Assembly: GCA_009746045.1 (NCBI GenBank)
Contig: RPFO01000165.1
Span: forward strand, 3,498,641-3,562,640
Direction of reading: 5' to 3'
From: Mesostigma viride
Taxonomy: Eukaryota > Streptophyta > Mesostigmatophyceae > Mesostigmatales > Mesostigmataceae
DNA length: 64,000 bases
Below the pieces are notes generated by a model. That model worked only from the letters and a program-made list of their open reading frames with translations. It ran no database searches and was not told where the DNA came from. The number at the start of each line of letters is the position of its first letter. Positions within the stretch are counted from its first letter, which is position 1. Both the position numbers and the translations under genes were made by a program. Below, piece after piece: positions 45,119 through 54,759 of this stretch.

Positions 45119-45966
45119 CATGAGCGCTGTGATGCCGCTGTGGCCTGAGAAGAGAGGGTGCGTCACTCTCAAACAACAAGAAGCGTCCATACGCACAACA
45201 TCCTTGCCGGAACACGTTTTATGAAATGCCTTATACCTTCCCAAAGAGCTATAGGCTGCGACTGAAGCGGCCCTGATCACGGCATCAACGAAAACAATCT
45301 AAAGCTGCCAGGTATTCGACAACACCACGGCAAGCAACGGCGAGCTAGCTGGCGGAAACTGCCCAAAAAGAACGCAAAAAAACTCGAACGACGAGCTCAT
45401 AGAAGAAAGCACTGATAGCAGATAACATTCGCGACAAATCTGTACCTCGCCCTCGTAAATCCCTCACCCAGGCGCGCAACAACAGCCGTTCTTCCATGGA
45501 CAGGTCAGACACGCACTGCGCAGGTATGAACAATTACTTACCGATAATGGCCGAAAATCTGGCAAAAAGCACCAGATCGGTTTAGAATTCGATGCAACCG
45601 ATACTAACGCCTGCTTCACGGTCAGAACAGCCCCCAAAACCGCGATTTTACAGCCGCTATCATGAATTCTATTTCATTCCGCGCGACCAAAAAATTCAGA
45701 TTACCCCCCATGCCGATGGCATAAAAAAACAACAGCGATATTGTAAACCAGCTGATTTCCGCCACAAACTAACATCATAAACGCATCGTCTTTTAGATTC
45801 GAGTAAAAATTTTGCATTTCGCCTGCCCTGGTGTGGTAGTTTCGCCTGAACGCAGTCGCCATGGCCACTTCCGCAAGGGGTGCGCGCACCGTGCACGTGA
45901 AATTTATGACCTTCGGTTCCGGCGCGAATTTTTTGGCGCCAAAAAATTCGGGCATGTCCCGTCCCC
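45119..45966. other. T1 right interior, no gene
   Basis: No recognised gene. Ends with the palindromic stretch ATTTTTTGGCGCCAAAAAAT (45925-45950) next to the terminal repeat. Confidence 0.5.
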
Positions 45967-45983
45967 TTAAACGAAACTTGATG

Positions 45984-46522
45984 TTAAAGCCATGAGCCCT
46001 GCCCTCCTCAACCATTTTACAATAGTTAAGGAAGTTTTGGATAAGGTCTCCTTTCACCTCCCACCCTTGGTATTTATCCTGCCAATGGATCCCCACCTTC
46101 TTCCGTTGATCCTCTAGCAGCTCTCTTAGTTCTGCCACGTAGAGTGCCCAGGCCTTGTTGGCCTTCTTGCACTCTCTAGTGAGGTCCTTTATCTGATCTG
46201 TACACTTGCCAAAAGTCTGGCTGCCAATCCAGATCTGATAATAGTTTGTACCACCGTACAAGCTTGGAAACCCCTCTAGCCCCTCCACAAACTCCTCAGC
46301 CTGCTTTGGCTTTGAGTCTGACGTGACAGGTTGCAGTTGATTAACAATAAGTAGACCCTGGGTGGTGAGATCATATCCAGAGACAGCATGTGTATTATTA
46401 TTAATAGGTACATTGGTAATCTCGCCGGTAACCCCCACGTCATCTACGTGGGCGGTCCCACTACCTGCACCTCCATTATTACCACTGGCTGGAGCACCCT
46501 TGCTACGGCGCCCGTCCGCCAT
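45984..46522 (-). pseudogene. Element F gag, N-terminal part
   Basis: Start ATG at 46522: MADGRRSKGAPASGNNGG..., then 'LEGFPSLYGGTNYYQIWIGS' and a helical, Lys/Glu-rich capsid-like segment ending 'AHGFNIKFR' at the M1/T1 insertion. Downstream readthrough to 45701 is transposon sequence. No close family name can be given; position before the CCHC part of F identifies it as gag. Confidence 0.75.
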
Positions 46523-46690
46523 GATGTACAACAAGCTGTCTTAGCAAACACCAGAGTACAGCAGCAAAAGAAAGTATGTACAACTGTCGACGAATGCCGC
46601 CTGCACCGGTGTCGCCGCCGCCCCCCGCGAAACGCCGCTGAAAAGTCGACTAAGCGCCGACGAGCACTGGAAAAAAAATGGCCGACTTAT
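46523..46690 (-). other. Element F spacer between ORF1 and gag
   Basis: 168 bp between the ORF1 stop (46691) and gag start (46522). No ribosome re-entry signal can be claimed. Confidence 0.5.
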
Positions 46691-47270
46691 TCAGTAGTCG
46701 AGGCCCCGGAAATCGCAGTACTCATATGTAAACTCAGGATCCTCCATTTCCGGCGTGTGAGCCGGACCTGCACCGGTATGAATCAAAACCGGTGTGTTCG
46801 CCGGGTTTTGCGTCGGATCGAAAATTGCGATGCGCCGACGCGCGACGAGACGAAGAGGATGAGTAAAAATGGACAGAAGCTCCCAGCCCGCGGGAATCCA
46901 CTCTCGCAAGGCCGAAAGAAATGCGACCAGGTTTATGAGGACCTGTCGCTCGCGAGTGCGAACGCCGCGTGTAAGCAGCGAAAGCAATGCGATGTCCTGA
47001 AACAAATTTGTAGTGACCACCGGCGCGCCCCCCGTGCGCGTCGAGGCCCAGTTTTGCAAATTGCGCTGGTACCCGGTGAGCGATGAAATTGCGTTGTCCA
47101 CCTCCTCGATGGCGGTGGTGACTTCGTTCACCGAACGCAGGCCGCCTCGGACCTGGACCGTAAAAGCCGAAAGAATATTTCGGATTTGGTCTAATGGCCC
47201 GCGAATCGCCGGCACCAGCTGCGGCAGACGGGGGTCCTCGGGAAAATCTCCCAGCAAAGGGAGAGCTGCT
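46691..47270 (-). pseudogene. Element F ORF1, C-terminal part (unknown function)
   Basis: Minus strand 'ALPLLGDFPEDPRLPQLVPA' to 'YEYCDFRGLDY' and stop. Mostly amphipathic helix with hydrophobic stretches ('IALLSLLTRG', 'VLINLVAFLSALREW'). Joins 58004-58173 in frame when element E and one TSD copy are removed, giving about 250 residues. No homology recognised. The 17 residues preceding it locally come from element E repeat B2. Confidence 0.65.
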
Positions 47271-47412
47271 TGTCGCGTCTGCGTGCCACAATCTCCGGCG
47301 CCACCATGGCGGCTGGCCACTCAGCTTAATTTGGTAAAACCCAAATGAGCTGAGCTGATGTGCCTGCCTTAACTGCATGCCCTGTGGGGTGGGCGAGGAC
47401 CTGTCCCATGAT
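47271..47412 (-). repeat. Element E repeat B2 (terminal)
   Basis: 142 bp, same as 48552-48693. Contains a near-perfect stem CTCAGCTTAATTTGG / CCAAATGAGCTGAG. Ends the element with GCGACA (minus). Confidence 0.9.
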
Positions 47413-48549
47413 TAAAGAAAGGAGGGCTCTCAGCCGAGGACAAGGAACTGTCCCTCGTGCCTGATGACCACCTTATTGCCTCCCCTGCTATAGAATAATG
47501 CTTTCACAACACACACTTTGCACAGTCTGATGATGAAGCCGCACATGCGGAATTTATTGAGAAAGTTAATACAATTACAACACGTTGATAGTCTCAATAT
47601 CGATGCACTCCATGCTCACGAGCCCGCAGTTAGGCAGCGCTCCATGACATGCTACCGGCCTTGCTCCCAAGGAAAGGGAGAAACACGAAGGCCACTAACG
47701 AGAGACTCGAAGAGACTACACGCTGCGTGAGAGTCCTCTTCGACTATGAACCAAACCATTCGTCATGCCACACGCATGACACACGCCACACTTGTCAGTC
47801 CAGCCAGGAATGCCAAAACTATCTTGCTGCCTGAACCATGCGAATAGAAACCGCATTCCAGTTGCCGTCCTGGCTTTCTACCACACATGCCAACAAAAGC
47901 AGGAAGGCATCCCGACAAATCTAAATTGCTACCCTGTTGCCGATCTCATCTCCTAGAGGCTCCGGCATTTCTGTCCCTGGGAATGTCCGACATTGAGTCA
48001 CGTCCAGCAAGGTCGAAGCATAATATCCTTCAGACAATCTGCACGCTCACACCTTGCGTGTGAGTGGCCCAGCAAACATTGCGTCTAATCGTTCCTTTCT
48101 AGAAGAAATCCCTTTTTAGGGCTGCCAGCGATTTCGCATTCATTCCAGCGATCTGGCTCCGCACCGCAAATTGTCCTTTTCCATTTTCTGTCCAGTCCTC
48201 ATAACGTTGACCCGCTATTCTACACCACAAAGACACCTGGCCTGTCAATAGCCTCGGCGCTGTTGAAGTCCAGCAGTCCAGCTTCAGCTCCAGCTGTCCA
48301 CTAACACGCGTATGATCCTCTCGACGCTGCACACTTGTGCTGCCGTCCGCTCAAGTCAGTGCTGCGCGCCCAGCTGTGCCTGGCCCGGCGCGCGTGCACG
48401 TACACTTTCGTCCGCTCTTATGCTGCAAGTGCTAGTGTCCCCCCCGGTCACTAGCCTTTGTCGAAAATGCGTAGAAGACAAATTCCTTGCGCACGTCACC
48501 GGTCTTGTGCATAGTGGGCGCCCGGATGACATAGCGCGCGTCCGTGACA
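47413..48549 (-). repeat. Element E repeat A2
   Basis: 1136-bp copy of 56863-57998. Joined to B1 through GACAGCTGTC (48546-48555), a 10-bp palindrome that looks like an LTR-tail/LTR-head junction. Confidence 0.9.
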
Positions 48550-48551
48550 GC

Positions 48552-48693
48552 TGTCGCGTCTGCGTGCCACAATCTCCGGCGCCACCATGGCGGCTGGCCA
48601 CTCAGCTTAATTTGGTAAAACCCAAATGAGCTGAGCTGATGTGCCTGCCTTAACTGCATGCCCTGTGGGGTGGGCGAGGACCTGTCCCATGAT
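48552..48693 (-). repeat. Element E repeat B1 (internal)
   Basis: 142-bp direct copy of B2, directly after a purine tract (minus GCGAGGGGGGGA at 48692-48704) downstream of the pol stop. Confidence 0.9.
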
Positions 48694-48720
48694 TCCCCCC
48701 CTCGCTGGCGACCGGCCCCA

Positions 48721-51700
48721 TCACGAAGACAGCGATCGTACCAAGACAAGGGCAGCGGTGACCGCAGTCAAGCTGCGGGAGGTAAACTGCGCAGCGGTGC
48801 ACACTGGACAAAACCAATCCCCCTCCGGAATGCTGGTGACCACGGGCTGCAAGCACTGCATGTGCCAACCACAGTTACACTGATCACACAATAACATGGA
48901 CTCCGCCTGATCGACCCGGTGACAAACCTGACACTGGGCGTCCTTGACTCGGCGAGATGTGTGCGGTTGGAGGTCGTGGACCAAATTGGGCAGTGAGCAG
49001 GGACTGAGATTGCTGAGGTTGTCTGTCGTACGGCTCCCGTCGGCGCCCTCCAAAATTGCCACTCCCGATGGTTTGATAGCCACAATGCGCAAAATGGTGG
49101 GCCCCGCCTCCACATCCAAAGTGTGCTTCAGCTGAGTGCGCAGGAAAACATACTGCCCTGGCCTAAACCGCAGCTGGCGAGCCATGTATGCGCCCCCCCG
49201 GCGCTGAGCGTAACGCAGGGAGTCCCTGTGCTGAGCAATGAACAAGTTGTTCATCGCGATGGGCATGACCTTCTTAAAAGTCTCTGCCCTGGCCAGCACC
49301 TCAACCAAAAATTGCTGAGCGTTGTCGAAGGCCATGGGTTCGGGGTGCGCAACCTGTGCCTCCGTAGGCAAAAGAGGATTACGCCCGAACAGAAGGAAAT
49401 ACGGGGAGAAGGTAGCGAGAGACTCCTGGGGAGACATGCGATAACCCATGGCAATCCATGCCAACTCGCGATCCCACCTGGCCGACTCCGGCACCTGCAG
49501 GCTCCACTTGCGCAGCGCCTGCTTGACGGTCTGCACCAATCTCTCAGCCAAACCATTGGCCTGAGGATGCTCCCGAGAAGTGCGACGGTGATCAATAAGA
49601 CATCCATCCAGCAACTCCTGGAACTCACCCCTGAACTCACCACCCTGGTCCGTGACTACCTCCGCGGGAGCCCCAAACCTGGTGATGATGTCTGCAAAAT
49701 GCTTCGCTGTGGTAGCGGCATGCTTGTCAGCAATGGGGATCAACTCAACCCATTTGCTAAAGCTCTCCACGCATACCATGACATAGAGGTTGCCGTCAGG
49801 GCTCTCCTGAAACGGCCCGCACAGATCGACGTGCCAGCGATAAAACAAGCCCTTGATGGGAAGCGACATCAGCTCCTTGGCACCATGATCTGCGCTAAAG
49901 TTAGCCTTGGTTCGAGCACACGGGACACAGCTGGCCACTACCTGGGCCACTGTGTGTCGCATGTTATTCCACCAATAGCTGGTCCGTACGAGGCTGAGCG
50001 TGCGATTGCCACCCAAGTGACCATACCGCTCGTGGTACGCCTGCACTATAGCAACGCGCTTGTCAGGCGGTGGGACGACCACCCTACGCTTGCCCAACAG
50101 CTTGTACAAAACCCCATCTTCCCAACCATAGGTTGCAGCCCTGTGCTGCACCCTGTTCAACTCCGTCGCCTTCTGAGCAGGAGTCCAATCGACTGGAGTA
50201 GGAGTCAAGACAGCACCCTGCACTTGCTCCAAAACTCGACCATCTAGCCAGATATCAGCGGTGTAGCAATCAGCAAGAGAGCTACGCGCTAAGAGAGCCT
50301 GCACAGCGATCAGCTGCTGCAGAGAAGGATCAATGTCAAAGGACAGAGACCTACCCTCTTCCATAGCGCACACAGCTTTGGATGGCGTGAATGGCGACGG
50401 CCGCACCGGGTCGTCGCTGATGCCGAAGTCCGCCACAGAGTACTCGACACTGCGCCACCACGCCTCCTCCTCATCGTCGGCCGCATACCCAGCAGCGTTC
50501 ACAAAGACCACAGAACCCGACGAGCCCTCGGCACCCATGGCCCGGGCTCCAGTGTGGTCAACAGTGGTAGGCATGGCGTATCGGGATAGCACATCGGCGT
50601 TGACATGGTCCTTGCCGGCCCGATGCACAATGGTCATGTGGTACTCCTGGATAATCATGGCCCATCGGGCGAGCTTACCCGTCAGGTTGGTGTTGGTCAT
50701 TAGCCACTGAAGCGGCTGGTGGTCTGTCACCAGAGTAAACACGCGCCCAACTAAATACGGGCGAAAGTGCTTGATGGCCCACACCACAGCCAGTGCCTCC
50801 CCCTCATAGGAAGAATACCGGCTCTCCGCTGGGTTGTTGCTGCGACTAGCATAAGCAATAACGTGCTCGCGCCCATCACCATCCTTTTGCGCCAAGACCG
50901 CACCCAGTCCTACCTTGGACCAGTCGGTATATAACACAAACGGCAAAGCATAGTCAGGGGCGCGCAGAATCGGGGCCGACGTGAGCTCCTGCTTGATTGT
51001 CTCGATGGCGCGTTGCTGTGCGGGACCCCACGCCCACACGCACCCCTTCTTGAGTAACTCGGTCAAGGGCTTCACCTTGCTGCTGAAGTTCTCAATGTAA
51101 CCTCGGTAATAGCCAGCCAAACCCAAATACGCCCGCACCCCTGAGACATCCGTGGGTACGGCGGCCTGCACAATGGATTCGACCTTGGCGGCATCAGGCG
51201 TCCGGCCACCCGGCACAATCTGATGACCAAGGAATGAGAGGGTCCGCTGGGCGAACTTGCACTTCTCAGGGTGCAGCCGCATATTATGCTCCTCGAGAGC
51301 CAAGCGAACCTGCTCCAAGTGCGCCAGGTGCTCCTCAAATGTCGCGCTAAAGACGATTACATCATCAATGTAACAAGCGGCGAAAGGAAGACCTGCAAGC
51401 ACTTTGTCCATAGCTCGTTGGAAAACAGCACTAGCGTTGCGGTGCCCAAAGGGCATGCGCACCCACTCATACAAATTGCCGCCCCCCCAGAATGCAAGCT
51501 TCCGCTGATCCTCCGGCGCAACTGCGATCTGATGAAAGCCGCTACGCAGGTCCAGCGAGGACACAAACTTCACATGAGGAGATATCTTATCCAGGACATC
51601 ATCCACACGTGGCATGGGGTAACGGTCCACGGGTGTGTGTGCATTCAGCAACCGCAGATCGGTGGCCATGCGCATACCCGTCCATGCCCCGGTGATAGCG

Positions 51701-54700
51701 TCCTTCTTGGGCGCAACGACAACGGCAGCGGCATAGCTGGAGGAAGATTGCCTGATGATACCGGCATCCTCTAACTCCTTGCATTGCTCGGCTACAAAAT
51801 CCAACTCGGCCTGACTCAGGCGATGCTGGCGTCGGAACAAAGGGGTGTCAGTGTCCAATGGAACACGCATGGTCCCACCATTGAAACACCCCAGTTCATC
51901 ACTTGTGAAAGCGAAGGCCCCCCTTGCAGTGCCTAGCCACTTTAGCATGGCTGAGCGCTGCGCATCAGAAAGGTGTTCGCCAATAGCCCAGGGGTGCGTA
52001 TCCGCGGGATCACCCACAGCTACCGCATGTGCCTCAAGATGCGGCGCCCTAGCCGCATCGTCGTGGAACAAGGAAAAGGCTGCCACGCCTGGTGTGACAC
52101 CCACCGCCGGAGCCTCGCGTGCCGCACGGTGTATTACCCGATGCAGCGTGGGCTCGCCGGCCAGCACGGTGCTGGTCAGCAGGGCGGTCATGAGAATGAT
52201 AGTCCACACCTGTCGCAGACGCCACCCCCATGCTGATGAAGTCCCCGTCGCTGCAGGGCGCTTCAGTTTGGCTGCGCGCGCCTCAACCTGCTGAGGCGGA
52301 TTGGCTGGGGACGCCCCCCCAGACTGGCGCACGGCAACCGATGCAAGCAGCACATACCCGACCTGCAACACCGACATAGCCTGGCCTATCAAAGACCAGC
52401 GCTCACTCTCGAGCACGCCCGGCAGCGCCGAGGCCCCGACATGAAAACCCATGCTGGCCTCACGAAATTCTGCGGGTGGCTGCACCAACAGACCGGTGGT
52501 AGTGTCCCAAACGAGACCCTTACCCCGATCACGGTATGCTGTCGACCCTTGGTAACTGACCAGGGTCGGCAGTGCACACATGGGGCTCCCGACCCGGTTG
52601 ACGCGTGCATACGGTGGGCGATCCTCGCTATCCACCTTCTGCGTGACTAGGTGGGAAGGCAATGCTACCTCCGCAGACACACTCGGATGCTGCCTTGCTA
52701 CGGCCCCCAAGACCGCCTGCACATCGGTCGCACACGCCACGTTGGTCCAATAGGCACGCAAACGATGCGTGAGCCCACCCAGCCCTGCGTTGTCACACAC
52801 GATGGGCTCCCCCAGGAGTGCCACGATTGTAGCCCAGTCCTCCCGCACCGCCTGATGTGGGCTGTCACCCGCCACAACGTTCTCAAACAGATACGCAGGC
52901 GGATGGGGCTGACGCGACTGCAACAGTCCCACCACACGCAACAGTTCCCAGAACAGCGCGCTACGCGGATCGGCTAGCCCCCGCCCTTGCCCTGCCTGGC
53001 TCAGGCCCTGGCACTCCCAACCCGCAATTACCAAGTCGATGGCATGATGCCTGCGCAACAACTGCTGCACCTGCACCTCACCGATGGCTCGGATATCTTG
53101 AGGACATTCCCCAAACGGGTCACGCCATGCTGATGGCGGAAACTGCGCGGGATACTCTCGCGACAACACGCCACAGTGACTGAAGTACACCTGACGCGCC
53201 TTGTGCGATGGCTCTACCGCGATGAGTTTACGGCACACGCCGCCTGCGGCCAAAAAGCCTGCAATGCCCCCTCCGATCCCCGCAAACAGTTCCAACACTA
53301 CCGCACCCTTGGCAAAATCAGGGGCCTGCGGTAAGATTGCAGCAGAAAAATTACCTTGGGCCTCCGAGACACCCGGTTGCAGCAAAGTGAGGCCATGGCT
53401 GGCCATCTGAGGAATGGTGATGACGGCTTCAGTTACCCGCTTGCGCATAGCCAGCTGCCGCGTGGACGTCACAGCATCCAGCGACCACTGCGTGCGCATC
53501 TTGGCAATGCTCGCCGTTGGCTGGGGCAGCACCGTCCGATGCTTGTCCCACGCCGATGAGCCCGCCGCCCGTACCTCCACCATGCTGACCTCCACCACGC
53601 CCGCAGCCGCGGAAGGGTTGAGGCGTGCAGCCCCGGCTGAAGAACTGAAGCATGAGACCGGCACGCTGGCCCGCTTCAGGCCAGCCCCATCCCAATCAGG
53701 GATGTAAGATGCCTCCTCCGCCCTATAGTCCACCTGAACCATGGCGCGAGCAAGGACATCCACCCCGAGTAGTGCGGAATATCCACACTTGTTGACCACC
53801 AGCGCATACGCGGACACGGTGGTCATGCTAGAGGCGCGCAACGGATTGAAAATCACGTTGACTTTAACCGCCGTCATAGCGTACGGCTTACTAGCCGGAC
53901 CCTGCCAACCTGACACAGACACGGGGCTTTCCACTAAGCCACCGTTCTCGTAGGTCAGGTTCAGCATGGTGGCCAAGTCCGTGCTGATGACTAGCGGCTG
54001 AGCACCGCTATCAAGCTTGACTGCGCCAACCAACGGACATGTCACCATGTCGCTCCATACATCTCCACAGGCTCCAACTGCTTGGAACGCCATGGACGGC
54101 TCACCATTGGGGTATGGAACCACCGTGGGAACCTGGGGGACTGCACTAGTGCGCTGCTGGCTACTTGTGCTGACCACTCCCGCTTGCACCACGGGCACTG
54201 CGGCTTCTACCGGCTGGCGCCCGTAGGTGACGGACTCAGAATTGCGCAAGGTGCGCACATCATGCCCATCTGCGAACAACTGGATCTCGGACACAACCGA
54301 CCCCAGCCACTCAACCCCCTTCTGCCCGAAGGTGTCGACCACCTGCCGTGCTGAAAACATGGGTACGTCCACAATGAACGGCATTGGGTACACAGGCGCC
54401 AATCGCCTACGCTGCTCCAGCCCAGCAGGGTTCGCATGCTCAAAAGCAGATTGCACCCCAGCCAGCGGCATGGAAAAGGACGCGGGCAACTGCCCGGCAG
54501 GCAACATGGGTGCCTGCTGAAAAGAAAGCGGGCTGCGTGCCTGCTTGCCTTTGGTAGCCTCCGCAGCGTTGATCTCGACGTCACCCGGCATGGGCGCCCA
54601 GAATGGGTCCTCCCGGTACACCGTCTCGAATTGGTTGGGGGGCGCCGTCGCCTCCTCACCATGCTTGATGGCAGCCACCTGGGCTTCCATCGAGTCGGTC

Positions 54701-54759
54701 TTGCCCGCCATCTCGGCGAAGTGGACCGTCTTGATGCCCGCGGCTGGACACTTGTTCAT
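48721..54759 (-). CDS. Element E pol: protease, C5-methyltransferase, RT, RNase H, integrase, PHD finger
   Basis: Intact 2012-residue ORF. Protease about 245-340 ('KLDSGAQPLVIS', 'ALLGVDVL'). Cytosine-5 methyltransferase about 486-806: motif I 'LELFAGIGGG' (489-498), motif IV 'WECQGLS' with catalytic Cys 583 (the usual Pro before it is Glu), motif VI 'FENVVA' (625-630), motif VIII 'THRLRAYWTN' (664-673), motif X 'RWSLIGQAMSV'. The ENVVA and HR.R..W.N patterns are DNMT3-like. Hydrophobic segment 851-867. RT with 'YIDD' (1130-1133); RNase H ('TDWSKVGLGA', 'EGEALA', 'VTDHQPL'); integrase HHCC (C1611, C1614) and D1645, D1704, E1739; PHD finger C4HC3 at C1943, C1946, C1958, C1961, H1966, C1969, C1984, C1987. 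The same frame extends upstream of Met1 through a zinc knuckle 'CFLCDKDGHLSREC'. Likely expressed as Gag-Pol by -1 shift. No stop or frameshift inside. Confidence 0.93.
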   Translation of the reverse strand: MNKCPAAGIKTVHFAEMAGKTDSMEAQVAAIKHGEEATAPPNQFETVYREDPFWAPMPGDVEINAAEATKGKQARSPLSFQQAPMLPAGQLPASFSMPLAGVQSAFEHANPAGLEQRRRLAPVYPMPFIVDVPMFSARQVVDTFGQKGVEWLGSVVSEIQLFADGHDVRTLRNSESVTYGRQPVEAAVPVVQAGVVSTSSQQRTSAVPQVPTVVPYPNGEPSMAFQAVGACGDVWSDMVTCPLVGAVKLDSGAQPLVISTDLATMLNLTYENGGLVESPVSVSGWQGPASKPYAMTAVKVNVIFNPLRASSMTTVSAYALVVNKCGYSALLGVDVLARAMVQVDYRAEEASYIPDWDGAGLKRASVPVSCFSSSAGAARLNPSAAAGVVEVSMVEVRAAGSSAWDKHRTVLPQPTASIAKMRTQWSLDAVTSTRQLAMRKRVTEAVITIPQMASHGLTLLQPGVSEAQGNFSAAILPQAPDFAKGAVVLELFAGIGGGIAGFLAAGGVCRKLIAVEPSHKARQVYFSHCGVLSREYPAQFPPSAWRDPFGECPQDIRAIGEVQVQQLLRRHHAIDLVIAGWECQGLSQAGQGRGLADPRSALFWELLRVVGLLQSRQPHPPAYLFENVVAGDSPHQAVREDWATIVALLGEPIVCDNAGLGGLTHRLRAYWTNVACATDVQAVLGAVARQHPSVSAEVALPSHLVTQKVDSEDRPPYARVNRVGSPMCALPTLVSYQGSTAYRDRGKGLVWDTTTGLLVQPPAEFREASMGFHVGASALPGVLESERWSLIGQAMSVLQVGYVLLASVAVRQSGGASPANPPQQVEARAAKLKRPAATGTSSAWGWRLRQVWTIILMTALLTSTVLAGEPTLHRVIHRAAREAPAVGVTPGVAAFSLFHDDAARAPHLEAHAVAVGDPADTHPWAIGEHLSDAQRSAMLKWLGTARGAFAFTSDELGCFNGGTMRVPLDTDTPLFRRQHRLSQAELDFVAEQCKELEDAGIIRQSSSSYAAAVVVAPKKDAITGAWTGMRMATDLRLLNAHTPVDRYPMPRVDDVLDKISPHVKFVSSLDLRSGFHQIAVAPEDQRKLAFWGGGNLYEWVRMPFGHRNASAVFQRAMDKVLAGLPFAACYIDDVIVFSATFEEHLAHLEQVRLALEEHNMRLHPEKCKFAQRTLSFLGHQIVPGGRTPDAAKVESIVQAAVPTDVSGVRAYLGLAGYYRGYIENFSSKVKPLTELLKKGCVWAWGPAQQRAIETIKQELTSAPILRAPDYALPFVLYTDWSKVGLGAVLAQKDGDGREHVIAYASRSNNPAESRYSSYEGEALAVVWAIKHFRPYLVGRVFTLVTDHQPLQWLMTNTNLTGKLARWAMIIQEYHMTIVHRAGKDHVNADVLSRYAMPTTVDHTGARAMGAEGSSGSVVFVNAAGYAADDEEEAWWRSVEYSVADFGISDDPVRPSPFTPSKAVCAMEEGRSLSFDIDPSLQQLIAVQALLARSSLADCYTADIWLDGRVLEQVQGAVLTPTPVDWTPAQKATELNRVQHRAATYGWEDGVLYKLLGKRRVVVPPPDKRVAIVQAYHERYGHLGGNRTLSLVRTSYWWNNMRHTVAQVVASCVPCARTKANFSADHGAKELMSLPIKGLFYRWHVDLCGPFQESPDGNLYVMVCVESFSKWVELIPIADKHAATTAKHFADIITRFGAPAEVVTDQGGEFRGEFQELLDGCLIDHRRTSREHPQANGLAERLVQTVKQALRKWSLQVPESARWDRELAWIAMGYRMSPQESLATFSPYFLLFGRNPLLPTEAQVAHPEPMAFDNAQQFLVEVLARAETFKKVMPIAMNNLFIAQHRDSLRYAQRRGGAYMARQLRFRPGQYVFLRTQLKHTLDVEAGPTILRIVAIKPSGVAILEGADGSRTTDNLSNLSPCSLPNLVHDLQPHTSRRVKDAQCQVCHRVDQAESMLLCDQCNCGWHMQCLQPVVTSIPEGDWFCPVCTAAQFTSRSLTAVTAALVLVRSLSS

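Larger units (their letters stand above)
39155..45966. mobile_element. T1: non-autonomous TTAA-target DNA transposon (about 2.3 kb without TG2)
   Basis: Terminal inverted repeats GGGGAGGGGACATGCC / GGGGACGGGACATGCC, flanked by TTAA at 39151-39154 and 45967-45970. TTAA targets are typical of piggyBac-like transposases. 39155-40587 and 45119-45966 hold no ORF with recognisable transposase. TG2 inserted in it. Confidence 0.75.

Noticed and set aside
39155-45966. Autonomous piggyBac transposon
   Set aside because: TTAA sites and inverted ends are present but no transposase ORF in either interior segment; therefore called non-autonomous.
45701-46534. 277-residue ORF taken as one complete protein
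   Set aside because: Its last part is T1 and M1 transposon sequence; only 45984-46522 belongs to element F gag. The first four residues depend on a non-ATG start.
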